A stretch of 64,000 bases of DNA, from contig JACQDB010000017.1 of assembly GCA_016201275.1 (NCBI GenBank), positions 1 through 64,000 on the forward strand, in the 5' to 3' direction. A program made the position numbers and the translations under genes. Positions 16,644-25,766 of the stretch are shown here, piece by piece. The notes under the pieces were generated by a model. It made no database searches. It had not been told where the DNA came from and saw only the letters and a program-made list of their open reading frames with translations. How positions within the stretch are numbered: the first letter of the stretch is position 1; every line of letters begins with the position of its first letter. Source of the stretch: Acidobacteriota bacterium. Lineage in GTDB: Bacteria; Acidobacteriota; Blastocatellia; UBA7656.

Positions 16644-17888
16644 TCAAAGTGACGAGGTGGCGGCAAAGCCTTTAATCGCCTGCTCGAACTGATTGATATG
16701 CGGCTCGATGATGATCGGCGGCGCAAGTTGCACGGCCTCTGCTGTCTTCAAGCCGTTGCCGGTGATCACGATGACCATCAGTTCTTCGGCATCGAGGCGA
16801 CCTTGAGCAATCAATTTTTTCGTCACCGCTACGGTCACGCCTCCGGCGGTTTCGGTAAAGATGCCTTCGGTTTCGGCCAGGAGCTTGATGCCATCAACAA
16901 TTTCGGCATCGGTCACATCTTCAGCCCAGCCCTGGCTTTCGGCGATGACGCCCGCCGCGTGATAACCGTCCGCCGGATTGCCTATCGCCAGCGAGCGCGC
17001 AATGGTGTTGGGCTTGACCGGTTTGATTTGCCGCGACGAGCGTTTCACCGCATCTACAATCGGGTTGCAGCCTGCGGCCTGCGCGCCATAGATGCGCGTC
17101 GTTACTTCGTTGTCGAGCAAGCCCAACTGCTCGAATTCTTTCAAGCCCTGATGAATTTTGCTGATTAACGAACCGCCTGCCATCGGACAAATAATCGCAG
17201 CAGGAGCGCGCCAACCCAACTGCTCGGCGATTTCGTAGCCGACCGATTTCGAGCCTTCGCCATAAAACGGGCGCAGGTTGACATTGACAAAACCCCAGCC
17301 GTGACGGTCGGCGACCTGACTGGTCAAACGATTCACATCGTCATAGTTGCCGCGCACAGCGATGACGTTTGCGCCATAGACCGAGGTGCCTATGACTTTG
17401 CTCGGCTCCAGATCAAAAGGAATCAGTATGTAAGCAGGCAGCCCCGCCATGGCAGCGTTGGCGGCTACCGAATTCGCCAAGTTGCCGGTCGAAGCGCAGC
17501 CCACCGCCGAGAGATTGAATTCCAGAGCTTTGTTGATGGCTACCGCCGTCACGCGGTCTTTGAAAGAGAGCGTCGGCGCGTTGACGCTGTCGTTTTTGAT
17601 ATACAGATTTTTTACTCCCAGAGCTTGCGCCAAACGGTTGGTTTTCAGTAACGGCGTTGCGCCGCTGGCGCGGCCTACGACGGGGTCGCCATCCAAAGGC
17701 AGCAGTTCCTTGTAACGCCAGAGATTTTTTTCTCGCGACGAAATCGCTGCGCGTGAGATGGCGCGTTTGATGGCGTCATAATCGTAGGCCACTTCCAGCG
17801 GCGCGAAACAATCTTCACAACCGGCGGTCGGTTGTTTGGCGTATTGGCGTCCGCACTCTCGACATTTCAAACCATAAACAAAACTCAT
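16644..17888 (-). CDS. thrC: threonine synthase-like PLP enzyme with zinc ribbon
   Basis: 414 residues. N-terminal zinc ribbon (CRECGRQY ... CEDC), then a fold-type II PLP domain with the Schiff-base lysine in PTLSFKDRVTAVAINKA and the loop GCASTGNLANS. By sequence this is threonine synthase (O-phosphohomoserine to threonine). Yet it opens a sulfur-carrier operon and is preceded by two SAM-II-like riboswitches. Control by SAM suits a methionine-branch enzyme better, so an O-phosphohomoserine-dependent homocysteine synthase is an alternative. Its stop lies 98 nt upstream of the carrier start. Confidence 0.85.
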   Translation of the reverse strand: MSFVYGLKCRECGRQYAKQPTAGCEDCFAPLEVAYDYDAIKRAISRAAISSREKNLWRYKELLPLDGDPVVGRASGATPLLKTNRLAQALGVKNLYIKNDSVNAPTLSFKDRVTAVAINKALEFNLSAVGCASTGNLANSVAANAAMAGLPAYILIPFDLEPSKVIGTSVYGANVIAVRGNYDDVNRLTSQVADRHGWGFVNVNLRPFYGEGSKSVGYEIAEQLGWRAPAAIICPMAGGSLISKIHQGLKEFEQLGLLDNEVTTRIYGAQAAGCNPIVDAVKRSSRQIKPVKPNTIARSLAIGNPADGYHAAGVIAESQGWAEDVTDAEIVDGIKLLAETEGIFTETAGGVTVAVTKKLIAQGRLDAEELMVIVITGNGLKTAEAVQLAPPIIIEPHINQFEQAIKGFAATSSL

Positions 17889-17960
17889 AATCTCTCCATC
17901 GCGATGCGATGAGCATCGCCGTCAAAGGGTTCACCGTTGCAGCCGCAGAGCCAAACAGCA

Positions 17961-17992
17961 AAAGCCCCGCGCTAAACTTCGGCGCGGGGCTT
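17961..17992 (-). terminator. regulated terminator after the second SAM-II riboswitch
   Basis: On the minus strand: stem AAGCCCCGCGC / GCGCGGGGCTT (11 bp, 9-nt loop) then TTTT, about 75 nt before the thrC start. The segment GUUUAGC in its loop and stem is the exact complement of GCUAAAC in the upstream riboswitch, so an antiterminator pairing is possible. Confidence 0.7.
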
Positions 17993-18005
17993 GTAGAATT
18001 CCTCC

Positions 18006-18059
18006 GGGCTGTTTAGCAGTTTTTACCGTGGAGCAAGTCACCTGTTAAATCGCCACGTA
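18006..18059 (-). promoter_or_regulatory. SAM-II-type riboswitch, second of two
   Basis: On the minus strand, the order P1 strand ACGTGG, GATTTAAC, CTTGC, P1' CCACG, AAAAA, GCTAAAC follows the SAM-II consensus (GAUUUAAC ... UUGC ... GCUAAA). The P1 stem CGTGG/CCACG closes it. It lies between two hairpin terminators and upstream of thrC. SAM-II aptamers sense S-adenosylmethionine. Confidence 0.85.
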
Positions 18060-18079
18060 ATAGACAGTGAAAAGAGCCG

Positions 18080-18119
18080 TAAAAGCACAACAGCCTTGTG
18101 CTGAACTCACACAAGGCTG
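18080..18119 (-). terminator. terminator-like hairpin between the two riboswitches
   Basis: On the minus strand, CAGCCTTGTG and CACAAGGCTG form a 10-bp stem with a 9-nt loop (18119-18091), followed by TTGTGCTTTT. The U-run is interrupted, so termination strength is uncertain. Confidence 0.55.
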
Positions 18120-18131
18120 AAAAACTTTCCT

Positions 18132-18184
18132 CGCGGTTTAGCACATTTTTAGCGTGGAGCAATTTGCTGTAAATCACCACGTTG
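18132..18184 (-). promoter_or_regulatory. SAM-II-type riboswitch, first of two
   Basis: On the minus strand: CAACGTGG, GATTTAC, AATTGC, CCACG, AAAAATGT, GCTAAACC. Core bases (GAUUUA, AUUGC, AAAAAUGU, GCUAAA) match the SAM-II consensus closely and the CGTGG/CCACG stem is intact. It begins a few bases after a plausible transcription start, as is usual for SAM-II leaders. Confidence 0.85.
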
Positions 18185-18191
18185 CTGATTG

Positions 18192-18228
18192 AAGCCACAG
18201 GGTACTCCGTCGCCAAGGCGGCTGTCAA
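18192..18228 (-). promoter_or_regulatory. candidate promoter of the sulfur operon
   Basis: On the minus strand a perfect -35 TTGACA (18228-18223) is followed after 18 nt by TACCCT (18204-18199), a weak -10. Transcription would start near 18192, just before the first SAM-II aptamer. Confidence 0.4.
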
Positions 18229-18582
18229 GAAAATTTTATTTATCGCTTCATTATCGTTTTTACCAGTTTGAATTTGAGACAGCGCCATTCTAAACCGTAC
18301 ACCGCAACCCTCGGCTCAGGCGCTCCGCCAAGCGGCTTTGCCCTTCATTTCCTTCTAAACTTCTTGTGTTTCGGGCGATTTTCCGGCTTTTCCTTTTCCC
18401 CGTCGAGCCGCTGTAGCAGTCGGCATAATGCTTGCAATCAAAGACCGGCATAACCAATGAAACGCGCCTTCACAGTGAACCGGTACGCTTTTTCTGGAGA
18501 GTTATCCGCACAGGTTTCGACCTCGCCGGTCGCGCTCGTCTGGCGCTTCATTGTTGAGAATCCAAATCAAAGGAGAGCAAAA

Positions 18583-19338
18583 ATGGAATACCGCAGAAGA
18601 GACGATGAGTCTTACGAAAATCGTTACGACAGCAATGACCGCGAGTCGCGCCCTCGTCACGATTTTACGCCAACGCGCCAACGCAATTTCGCGGATCAAA
18701 CGCGCGCTTACCCAAGAGATTTCCCCGACCGCGCCGACGCTTACGCCAACCCCGATTACTCAAATTATGAGCGACGCGATAGCCGCAATTACGTGATGGA
18801 ATATCCGGATCGCTGGTCGGGCGACGAAGGTCGCGCTGACCGTGAAGAGTTTCAACGCCAGGGAGCCAGACGCTCGCACCTGCGCTGCCGCGACATCATG
18901 TCGCGCCGTGTGACGACCTGCAAGCAGACCACGCCGATTACCGAAATCGCCAAGCTGATGCGCTATGAAGATGTCGGCGCGATTCCTGTGCTGGGAGAAA
19001 ACGGCACGCTCGAAGGCATCGTCACCGACCGCGACATCGTGGTGCGCGGCTTGACCAAACCCGAAGACGACGCGGTTATCAAAGCGCAAGATTGTATGAG
19101 CGACGATTTGTTTACCGCCAATCAAAACGACAGAGTGGTGGATGTGATACGCGACATGGGCGACCATCAGGTTAGGCGGGTTCCGGTGGTGGATAGCCGC
19201 AATCGGCTGGTCGGCATCCTCTCGATGGCAGACCTAGCCACCCAGACCAACAAAGACCAGGAATTGGAAGCGACCTTGCGCGACATCAGTATGCCGTCTT
19301 CATGGTTTGGGCGCATGGCCTATTACCTGGGCTTTTAA
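18583..19338 (+). CDS. CBS-domain pair protein with disordered N-terminus
   Basis: 251 residues from ATG at 18583 with AGGAG upstream; the earlier start at 18457 has no ribosome site. Residues 1-100 are rich in Arg, Asp, Tyr and Asn, very likely disordered. Then a tandem CBS pair: CRDIMSRRVTTCKQTTPITE, DVGAIPVLGENG, GIVTDRDIVVRGL, then CMSDDLFT and VRRVPVVDSRNRLVGILSMA. CBS pairs bind adenine nucleotides or SAM. Followed 103 nt later by a paralogue. Likely an energy or stress sensor with an unknown output. Confidence 0.85.
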   Translation: MEYRRRDDESYENRYDSNDRESRPRHDFTPTRQRNFADQTRAYPRDFPDRADAYANPDYSNYERRDSRNYVMEYPDRWSGDEGRADREEFQRQGARRSHLRCRDIMSRRVTTCKQTTPITEIAKLMRYEDVGAIPVLGENGTLEGIVTDRDIVVRGLTKPEDDAVIKAQDCMSDDLFTANQNDRVVDVIRDMGDHQVRRVPVVDSRNRLVGILSMADLATQTNKDQELEATLRDISMPSSWFGRMAYYLGF

Positions 19339-19441
19339 CCGCGTAGCGGGAGCAACGGTCGGGCAAGCGACTTCTGGCAAGCCGTCGTTTGCCGAACATC
19401 CATCGGTCAAAGGTTTTGACATCTACAAGACGGAGGGAAAA

Positions 19442-20791
19442 ATGAGCAGAAGTAAAGAAGGACTTGATAAGCAAAGTGCCGCCGAAACGAAAGCGGAAAA
19501 GCAACTCCATCAATCAAAATCCGACGAGTTCAACCGCCAAGTTGGAGCGCACGGACAGACGGACTACACCGCAGGCCGCGAGAGTTTTCGCGACTTCCCC
19601 AGACGTTCCACCGCGCTTCGCCATCGCGGCGAAACTTACGGGCAGAGAGCGGCCAATCCCGAACGCGCCAATCTTTATAATCAAGGGAATCGCGGCTATC
19701 AAAACCCGCAAGCTGAAAATCGCGGCGGCTATCGTGAAGACACTGGCGATTTTTATTCGCGCAGCATACGCGAGCGCGTGCGCGGCAACCCAGATGAGCG
19801 CGATCAATGGCGCGACGAAGGCGGACGCCAGCAATGGCGCGGCAGCAATTTCGCCGCACCACAGCCCTATGCGGACCCCTATCGCAGCTATGAAGACAAC
19901 CGCCGCAACTATGCCAATCCGCCAACCAATTGGCAGGCCAATCAAGCGCGCTTTAAGGCTCCGCAAGGCGAGCCATCGCGTCAGGGACAGCGTGCGACCA
20001 CCCGCGATTTCGGCACTCCGAATGAGGCGGCGCAGGAGTTTCGCTCGCAATCGTATGACTCGCCCAATTACGACTCGCGAAATTATGCTTCGCCAAACTA
20101 CGACTCACAGAATTACCACCCGCGCCGTGACGACGAAGAGCGCGCCTACGGCAATGAGCGCGAAGCTTATCGCAGGCGCGAAGGAGTTGGGTATGGCAGC
20201 GAGGCGGAACGCTACAATCGCGGCAATCAACCGTACAGCGGCTATGAATATTCCGATATGCCTTACGGTGTCGAGATGCCCTACTTCGATCCCAATTTGG
20301 GCTTTTGGCCGGGGGCGGCTTACCGCGAACATGAACTCTATCGCTATACCGTGCGTTGCCGCGATATTATGACCAAAGATGTCACCACCTGTACGCCTGA
20401 ATCGAACATACGCGAGGTCGCCGAAAAGATGGAAGACGACAACGTAGGCTCTATTCCGGTGGTGGAAAACGGGCGTCTGGCGGGCTTGATTACCGACCGC
20501 GACATAGTTTGCCGCGTACTTGCCGAAGGCAAAAATACGCGCTCGACCACCGTCAGAGAGGCGATGACGGAAGACCTCATTAGTTGCACGCCCGATGAAT
20601 CGGTGCTCGAAGCGATTCGCAAAATGGGCGAGCATCAAATCCGCCGTCTGCCGATATGCGACCCGAACGGCAGATTGCGCGGCATCCTGGCTCTGGGCGA
20701 TCTGGCTTTGGAAGCGGAACACGACTACGACTTGAAGCGCGCTTTGGAACGTATCTTTGAACCGACCCCTTACCAATCGCATCGCCGTTGA
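19442..20791 (+). CDS. second CBS-domain pair protein with long low-complexity N-terminus
   Basis: 449 residues from ATG at 19442, preceded by GGAGG. About 320 residues are low complexity (Arg, Tyr, Asn, Gln), including degenerate 5-residue repeats around 20053-20118 (YDSPN, YDSRN, YASPN, YDSQN). The C-terminal CBS pair (CRDIMTKDVTTCTPESNIRE, GSIPVVENGRLAGLITDRDI, IRRLPICDPNGRLRGILALG) is clearly paralogous to the upstream gene. A disordered Tyr/Arg-rich tail could drive condensates or nucleic-acid binding; that is speculation. Confidence 0.85.
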   Translation: MSRSKEGLDKQSAAETKAEKQLHQSKSDEFNRQVGAHGQTDYTAGRESFRDFPRRSTALRHRGETYGQRAANPERANLYNQGNRGYQNPQAENRGGYREDTGDFYSRSIRERVRGNPDERDQWRDEGGRQQWRGSNFAAPQPYADPYRSYEDNRRNYANPPTNWQANQARFKAPQGEPSRQGQRATTRDFGTPNEAAQEFRSQSYDSPNYDSRNYASPNYDSQNYHPRRDDEERAYGNEREAYRRREGVGYGSEAERYNRGNQPYSGYEYSDMPYGVEMPYFDPNLGFWPGAAYREHELYRYTVRCRDIMTKDVTTCTPESNIREVAEKMEDDNVGSIPVVENGRLAGLITDRDIVCRVLAEGKNTRSTTVREAMTEDLISCTPDESVLEAIRKMGEHQIRRLPICDPNGRLRGILALGDLALEAEHDYDLKRALERIFEPTPYQSHRR

Positions 20792-20816
20792 TCGGCTACT
20801 CATGTGGTTAGCAAAA

Positions 20817-20875
20817 CCGTGACGAGTCGAAGAGTTTGCCTCTCCGGCTCGTCACGGCCTGCAAATCTTTTTTTG
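20817..20875 (+). terminator. terminator after the CBS genes
   Basis: CCGTGACGAG and CTCGTCACGG form a 10-bp stem (20817-20857) with a further run of seven Ts at 20869-20875. Confidence 0.75.
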
Positions 20876-20878
20876 TCA

Positions 20879-20982
20879 CTAGAGGGTGTCGCATAAATAG
20901 ATGCTCTGTCCATATATTGTATGTGATGGTTCAGCTATCCACAACATATAGGCGGTTGCTGAAATTCTGCGACACCCGCTAG
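20879..20982. mobile_element. MITE-like element, family 1, copy 1
   Basis: 104 bp including a CTAG at each end (possible target duplication). Terminal inverted repeat GGGTGTCGCA/TGCGACACCC; no coding capacity. A copy of the same length and about 80% identity lies at 59368-59471. CTAG target duplications are known for IS5-group elements, so this may be a non-autonomous relative. Confidence 0.75.
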
Positions 20983-20995
20983 CTACCTTTTTTGG

Positions 20996-21104
20996 TAGTG
21001 AGTCAAAGGGGTGAGAGGTTCACAGTACAAGCCTCAGCTTGCCTTGCAAAAGCCGCAACCTAAAGATTGAACGCTAAACCTCATCTCTCCCGACTGACCC
21101 ACTA
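20996..21104. mobile_element. MITE-like element, family 2, copy 1
   Basis: Ends TAGTGAGTCA and TGACCCACTA are inverted copies (9 of 10), with more imperfect pairing inside. The same ends occur at 34100-34219. It lies directly beside the family 1 element. Confidence 0.5.
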
Positions 21105-21125
21105 GCCAAAATTTTTGCACCACAG

Positions 21126-21536
21126 CTATTTCACTGTGACCCATAGGGTGTAATGCGCGGTTGGATGCGCGACTACATAAAGGTAATAATTTCCTGTCTT
21201 GGGAATCTTGCCGCGCCAACCCTTATCGTGGTCAGACGCTTTGCCAAAAGTAACGGGCGCGCTGCCAAAGAAGTTGGGCGATTCACTCACGGTAAACTCA
21301 GCCCGATTGTTATCCTTGCGCCGCCAGGAAATCCGCACCGTCATCGTTTGACCTTTGCGGGCGTGTATCTGGTAACTGTCATGGGATTCGCCACCGATAA
21401 AACCTTTGGCGGTCGCCGGACTGTACAAGCGTTTCTTCGCTGTGTTGTCCGCTTGCGCCTGAGTAAGGTTAGCGGCGAGCAATAGCATGACCGCAGCCAT
21501 AAGCAGCATAAAATTTTTTTTGAGTTTGTTTTGCAT
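21126..21536 (-). CDS. small secreted beta-rich protein
   Basis: 136 residues with a signal peptide (LLMAAVMLLLAANLTQAQA). The mature part (SYQIHARKGQTMTVRISWRR, then TGNYYLYVVAHPTAHYTLWV) resembles the PPC-type beta sandwich often found at the C-terminus of secreted peptidases, here standing alone. Periplasmic or extracellular. Function unknown. Confidence 0.75.
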   Translation of the reverse strand: MQNKLKKNFMLLMAAVMLLLAANLTQAQADNTAKKRLYSPATAKGFIGGESHDSYQIHARKGQTMTVRISWRRKDNNRAEFTVSESPNFFGSAPVTFGKASDHDKGWRGKIPKTGNYYLYVVAHPTAHYTLWVTVK

Positions 21537-21706
21537 ATCGTTCTCTCTCCTGGTTTCGGGTCGCGGTTGCAGGTTAGCACCGAACTTTGTTTGACGACAA
21601 TCTCCTGACGCGCCAAGCTTAGGGCTTGACGCTCTTCACGATCAGCTTATCACGTTGATAGTGCCTCAGCAGGTTGTTACAATCCCCTGTGAGTTCATTA
21701 ACATCA

Positions 21707-22711
21707 ATGCCCATGACAGACCAATTGTTACAAGATAAATTCGGACGAGTGATTCGTGACCTGCGTATATCGGTGACCGACAAATGCAATTTCCGCTGCT
21801 TCTATTGCATACCCGATGAAGACATCGTGTGGAAACGCCGCCAAGACCTGCTCACTTACGAAGAGATTATCCAGCTTGCCGAAATCGCTGTCAGTTTAGG
21901 CGTCGAGAAATTGCGCCTCACCGGAGGCGAACCGCTGCTTCGCAAAGACATCGAATTTCTAATCGAACGGCTCGCCAAAATCGCTGGCGTCAAAGACCTC
22001 GCCTTGACCACCAACGCCGATGGGTTGAAAGACCGCGCTGCCACTTTGCGCGCCGCCGGGCTGACGCGGCTGACCATCAGTTGCGATTCTCTGAAGCCGG
22101 AAGTCTTCAAACAGATCACCCGCCGCGATTCCCTTCAAGCGGTGCTTGATGGCATAGACGCGACGATGACAGCCGGTTTCGCGCCACCGAAGATTAATTG
22201 CGTGGTCATACGCGGCATGAACGAAGACGAAGTAGCCGACTTCGCCGACTTCGCCAGAACCAGCGGGGTCGCCATGCGCTTCATTGAATATATGCCGCTA
22301 GACAACGCTCATCAGTGGGACAAGAGCATGATGGTCAGCGGACGCGAAATCATTGAACGCATCGAAGCGCGCCACAAACTCGTGCCGCTGCACAAGGACA
22401 ATCCCAGCGAGACGGCTTTGAAGTTTGGTTTTGCCGACGGCGCAAAAGGCGAAATCGGCATCATCGCGCCGGTGACCCAAGCGTTTTGCGGCGCGTGTTC
22501 GCGTTTGCGTTTAACCGCCGAAGGCAACTTGCGAACCTGCCTGTTTTCGATGACCGATTACAACATACGCGACCGCATACGACGCGGTGACAGCCGCGAC
22601 GAGTTGGCACAATTTATGATTGATACGGTATTGAAGAAAGAAGAAGGTCATCGCATCAACGAACCGGACTTCGTGCAACCGCCGCGCACTATGGTCTTCA
22701 TCGGCGGGTAA
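21707..22711 (+). CDS. moaA: GTP 3',8-cyclase MoaA
   Basis: Radical SAM enzyme of molybdopterin synthesis, converting GTP to 3',8-cyclo-GTP. N-terminal cluster motif CNFRCFYC, SAM-binding GGEPLLR, C-terminal Fe-S region AFCGACSRLRLTAEG ... LRTCLF and the final GG typical of MoaA. About 334 residues. Start taken at ATG 21707; ATG 21713 is equally possible and neither has a clear ribosome site. Other moa genes are not adjacent. Confidence 0.93.
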   Translation: MPMTDQLLQDKFGRVIRDLRISVTDKCNFRCFYCIPDEDIVWKRRQDLLTYEEIIQLAEIAVSLGVEKLRLTGGEPLLRKDIEFLIERLAKIAGVKDLALTTNADGLKDRAATLRAAGLTRLTISCDSLKPEVFKQITRRDSLQAVLDGIDATMTAGFAPPKINCVVIRGMNEDEVADFADFARTSGVAMRFIEYMPLDNAHQWDKSMMVSGREIIERIEARHKLVPLHKDNPSETALKFGFADGAKGEIGIIAPVTQAFCGACSRLRLTAEGNLRTCLFSMTDYNIRDRIRRGDSRDELAQFMIDTVLKKEEGHRINEPDFVQPPRTMVFIGG

Positions 22712-22784
22712 GTTTGCTTTCACCAACTCAGGTTGATGAAAGCATGGAAACTAATTGATAATCTGAAATTCAGAATAACTTGAT

Positions 22785-22861
22785 CGGGGGAGCTTTGCCG
22801 CAGGCGAGGCTGAGAGTCCTACACGGGAGACCCTAAAAACCTGATGCGGGTAATGCCACCG
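22785..22861 (+). promoter_or_regulatory. TPP riboswitch, copy 1 (before uma2)
   Basis: Contains the thi-box landmarks GGCTGAGAG, ACCCT, ACCTGAT and GGGTAATGCC. 75 of 77 bases match the copy at 23478-23554. It has no terminator of its own; the Uma2 start codon lies 17 nt after its end without a visible ribosome site, so TPP may control translation of uma2. Confidence 0.92.
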
Positions 22862-22877
22862 CGCAAACGCAACGATT

Positions 22878-23429
22878 ATGAGTACAAAAGTCGAAGCCAC
22901 AATTGAAGATTTGTACAAGTTGCCGGACAACGGTAAGGCCGAAATTGTGGATGGAGAATTGGTGCTTATGAGTCCCACAGGATTTTTGCCAAACTATGCG
23001 GCAGGCGAAATCTTTGCCAGCCTCAGAGAATATGGACGTCGCACCAGGCGGGGCTATGCGATGACCGACAATATAGGGTTTGCCGTTGATTTACCGAATC
23101 GGCAATCTTTCAGTCCGGACGCTTCCTTTTACACAGGCCAGCCAACGGGAGGCCATTTTCCCCAAGGTGCGCCAGTCTTTGCCGTTGAGGTGAGAAGTGA
23201 AAACGATTACGGTACAAGAGTCGAACAAAAGATAGCCGATAAAATCAGGGATTATTTTGCAGCAGGCGCTCTAGTAGTTTGGGACGTAGATGTACTTAGA
23301 AAAGAAGTAATTCGCGTCTATCGCTTCGATAATCCTGATCATCCGACCATCTACGGCAGAGGCGAGATCGCCGAAGCCGAGCCGGCTGTGCCGGGTTGGA
23401 CAATGCCGGTTGATGATTTATTTTTGTAG
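22878..23429 (+). CDS. Uma2-family endonuclease
   Basis: 183 residues of the Uma2 (PD-(D/E)XK) family: YKLPDNGKAEIVDGELVLMS, NRQSFSPDASFY, APVFAVEVRSEND and KIADKIRDYF, with the Asp, Glu and Lys of the nuclease core. Uma2 genes are common accessory genes of unclear biology. This one fills nearly all of the 616 bp between two TPP riboswitch copies, so it seems to have been inserted into the thiC leader and may now be under TPP control. Confidence 0.88.
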   Translation: MSTKVEATIEDLYKLPDNGKAEIVDGELVLMSPTGFLPNYAAGEIFASLREYGRRTRRGYAMTDNIGFAVDLPNRQSFSPDASFYTGQPTGGHFPQGAPVFAVEVRSENDYGTRVEQKIADKIRDYFAAGALVVWDVDVLRKEVIRVYRFDNPDHPTIYGRGEIAEAEPAVPGWTMPVDDLFL

Positions 23430-23477
23430 GCAAGAATTTTTCAACTGATGAGCAGAGTTTGAAACAATATCCATTGA

Positions 23478-23554
23478 CGGGGGAGCTTTGCCGCAGGCGA
23501 GGCTGAGAGTCCCACACGGGAGACCCTAAAAACCTGATGCGGGTAATGCCGCCG
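23478..23554 (+). promoter_or_regulatory. TPP riboswitch, copy 2 (before thiC)
   Basis: Full thi-box with GGCTGAGAG, ACCCT, ACCTGAT and TAATGCC, followed by an intrinsic terminator at 23575-23612, the normal thiC leader layout. TPP binding should favour termination. Confidence 0.95.
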
Positions 23555-23574
23555 TAGGGAGAACAGGAACACGC

Positions 23575-23612
23575 AAAGCCGTTCCGTTTCTTTTGAGGCG
23601 GACGGCTTTTTT
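23575..23612 (+). terminator. TPP-controlled terminator in the thiC leader
   Basis: AAAGCCGTTCCG and CGGACGGCTTT pair with one bulged T and run into a stretch of six Ts, 100 nt before the thiC start. Confidence 0.8.
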
Positions 23613-23704
23613 ATTTCGTGACAGAGGTGAAACGGTAAAGCGGTGAAAATCCTATCACGGGTTATCATCGCTTCACCGCCGCACCTCTTCATCACCAGAA
23701 TTGA

Positions 23705-25618
<1,914 letters not shown>

Positions 25619-25766
25619 AGTGCTATTCGGTCAAGGCGAGAGGAGGCGCGGCATCAGCAAGACGAATTGCCTGTGCGGCGCTTCTTGGCCGCCAGGCTTG
25701 GTCTTGCGGCACTCGACAAGTTCGGTTTGGACTGCTGGTTCCACCTTGTTAAAATCCCTTTAACTT

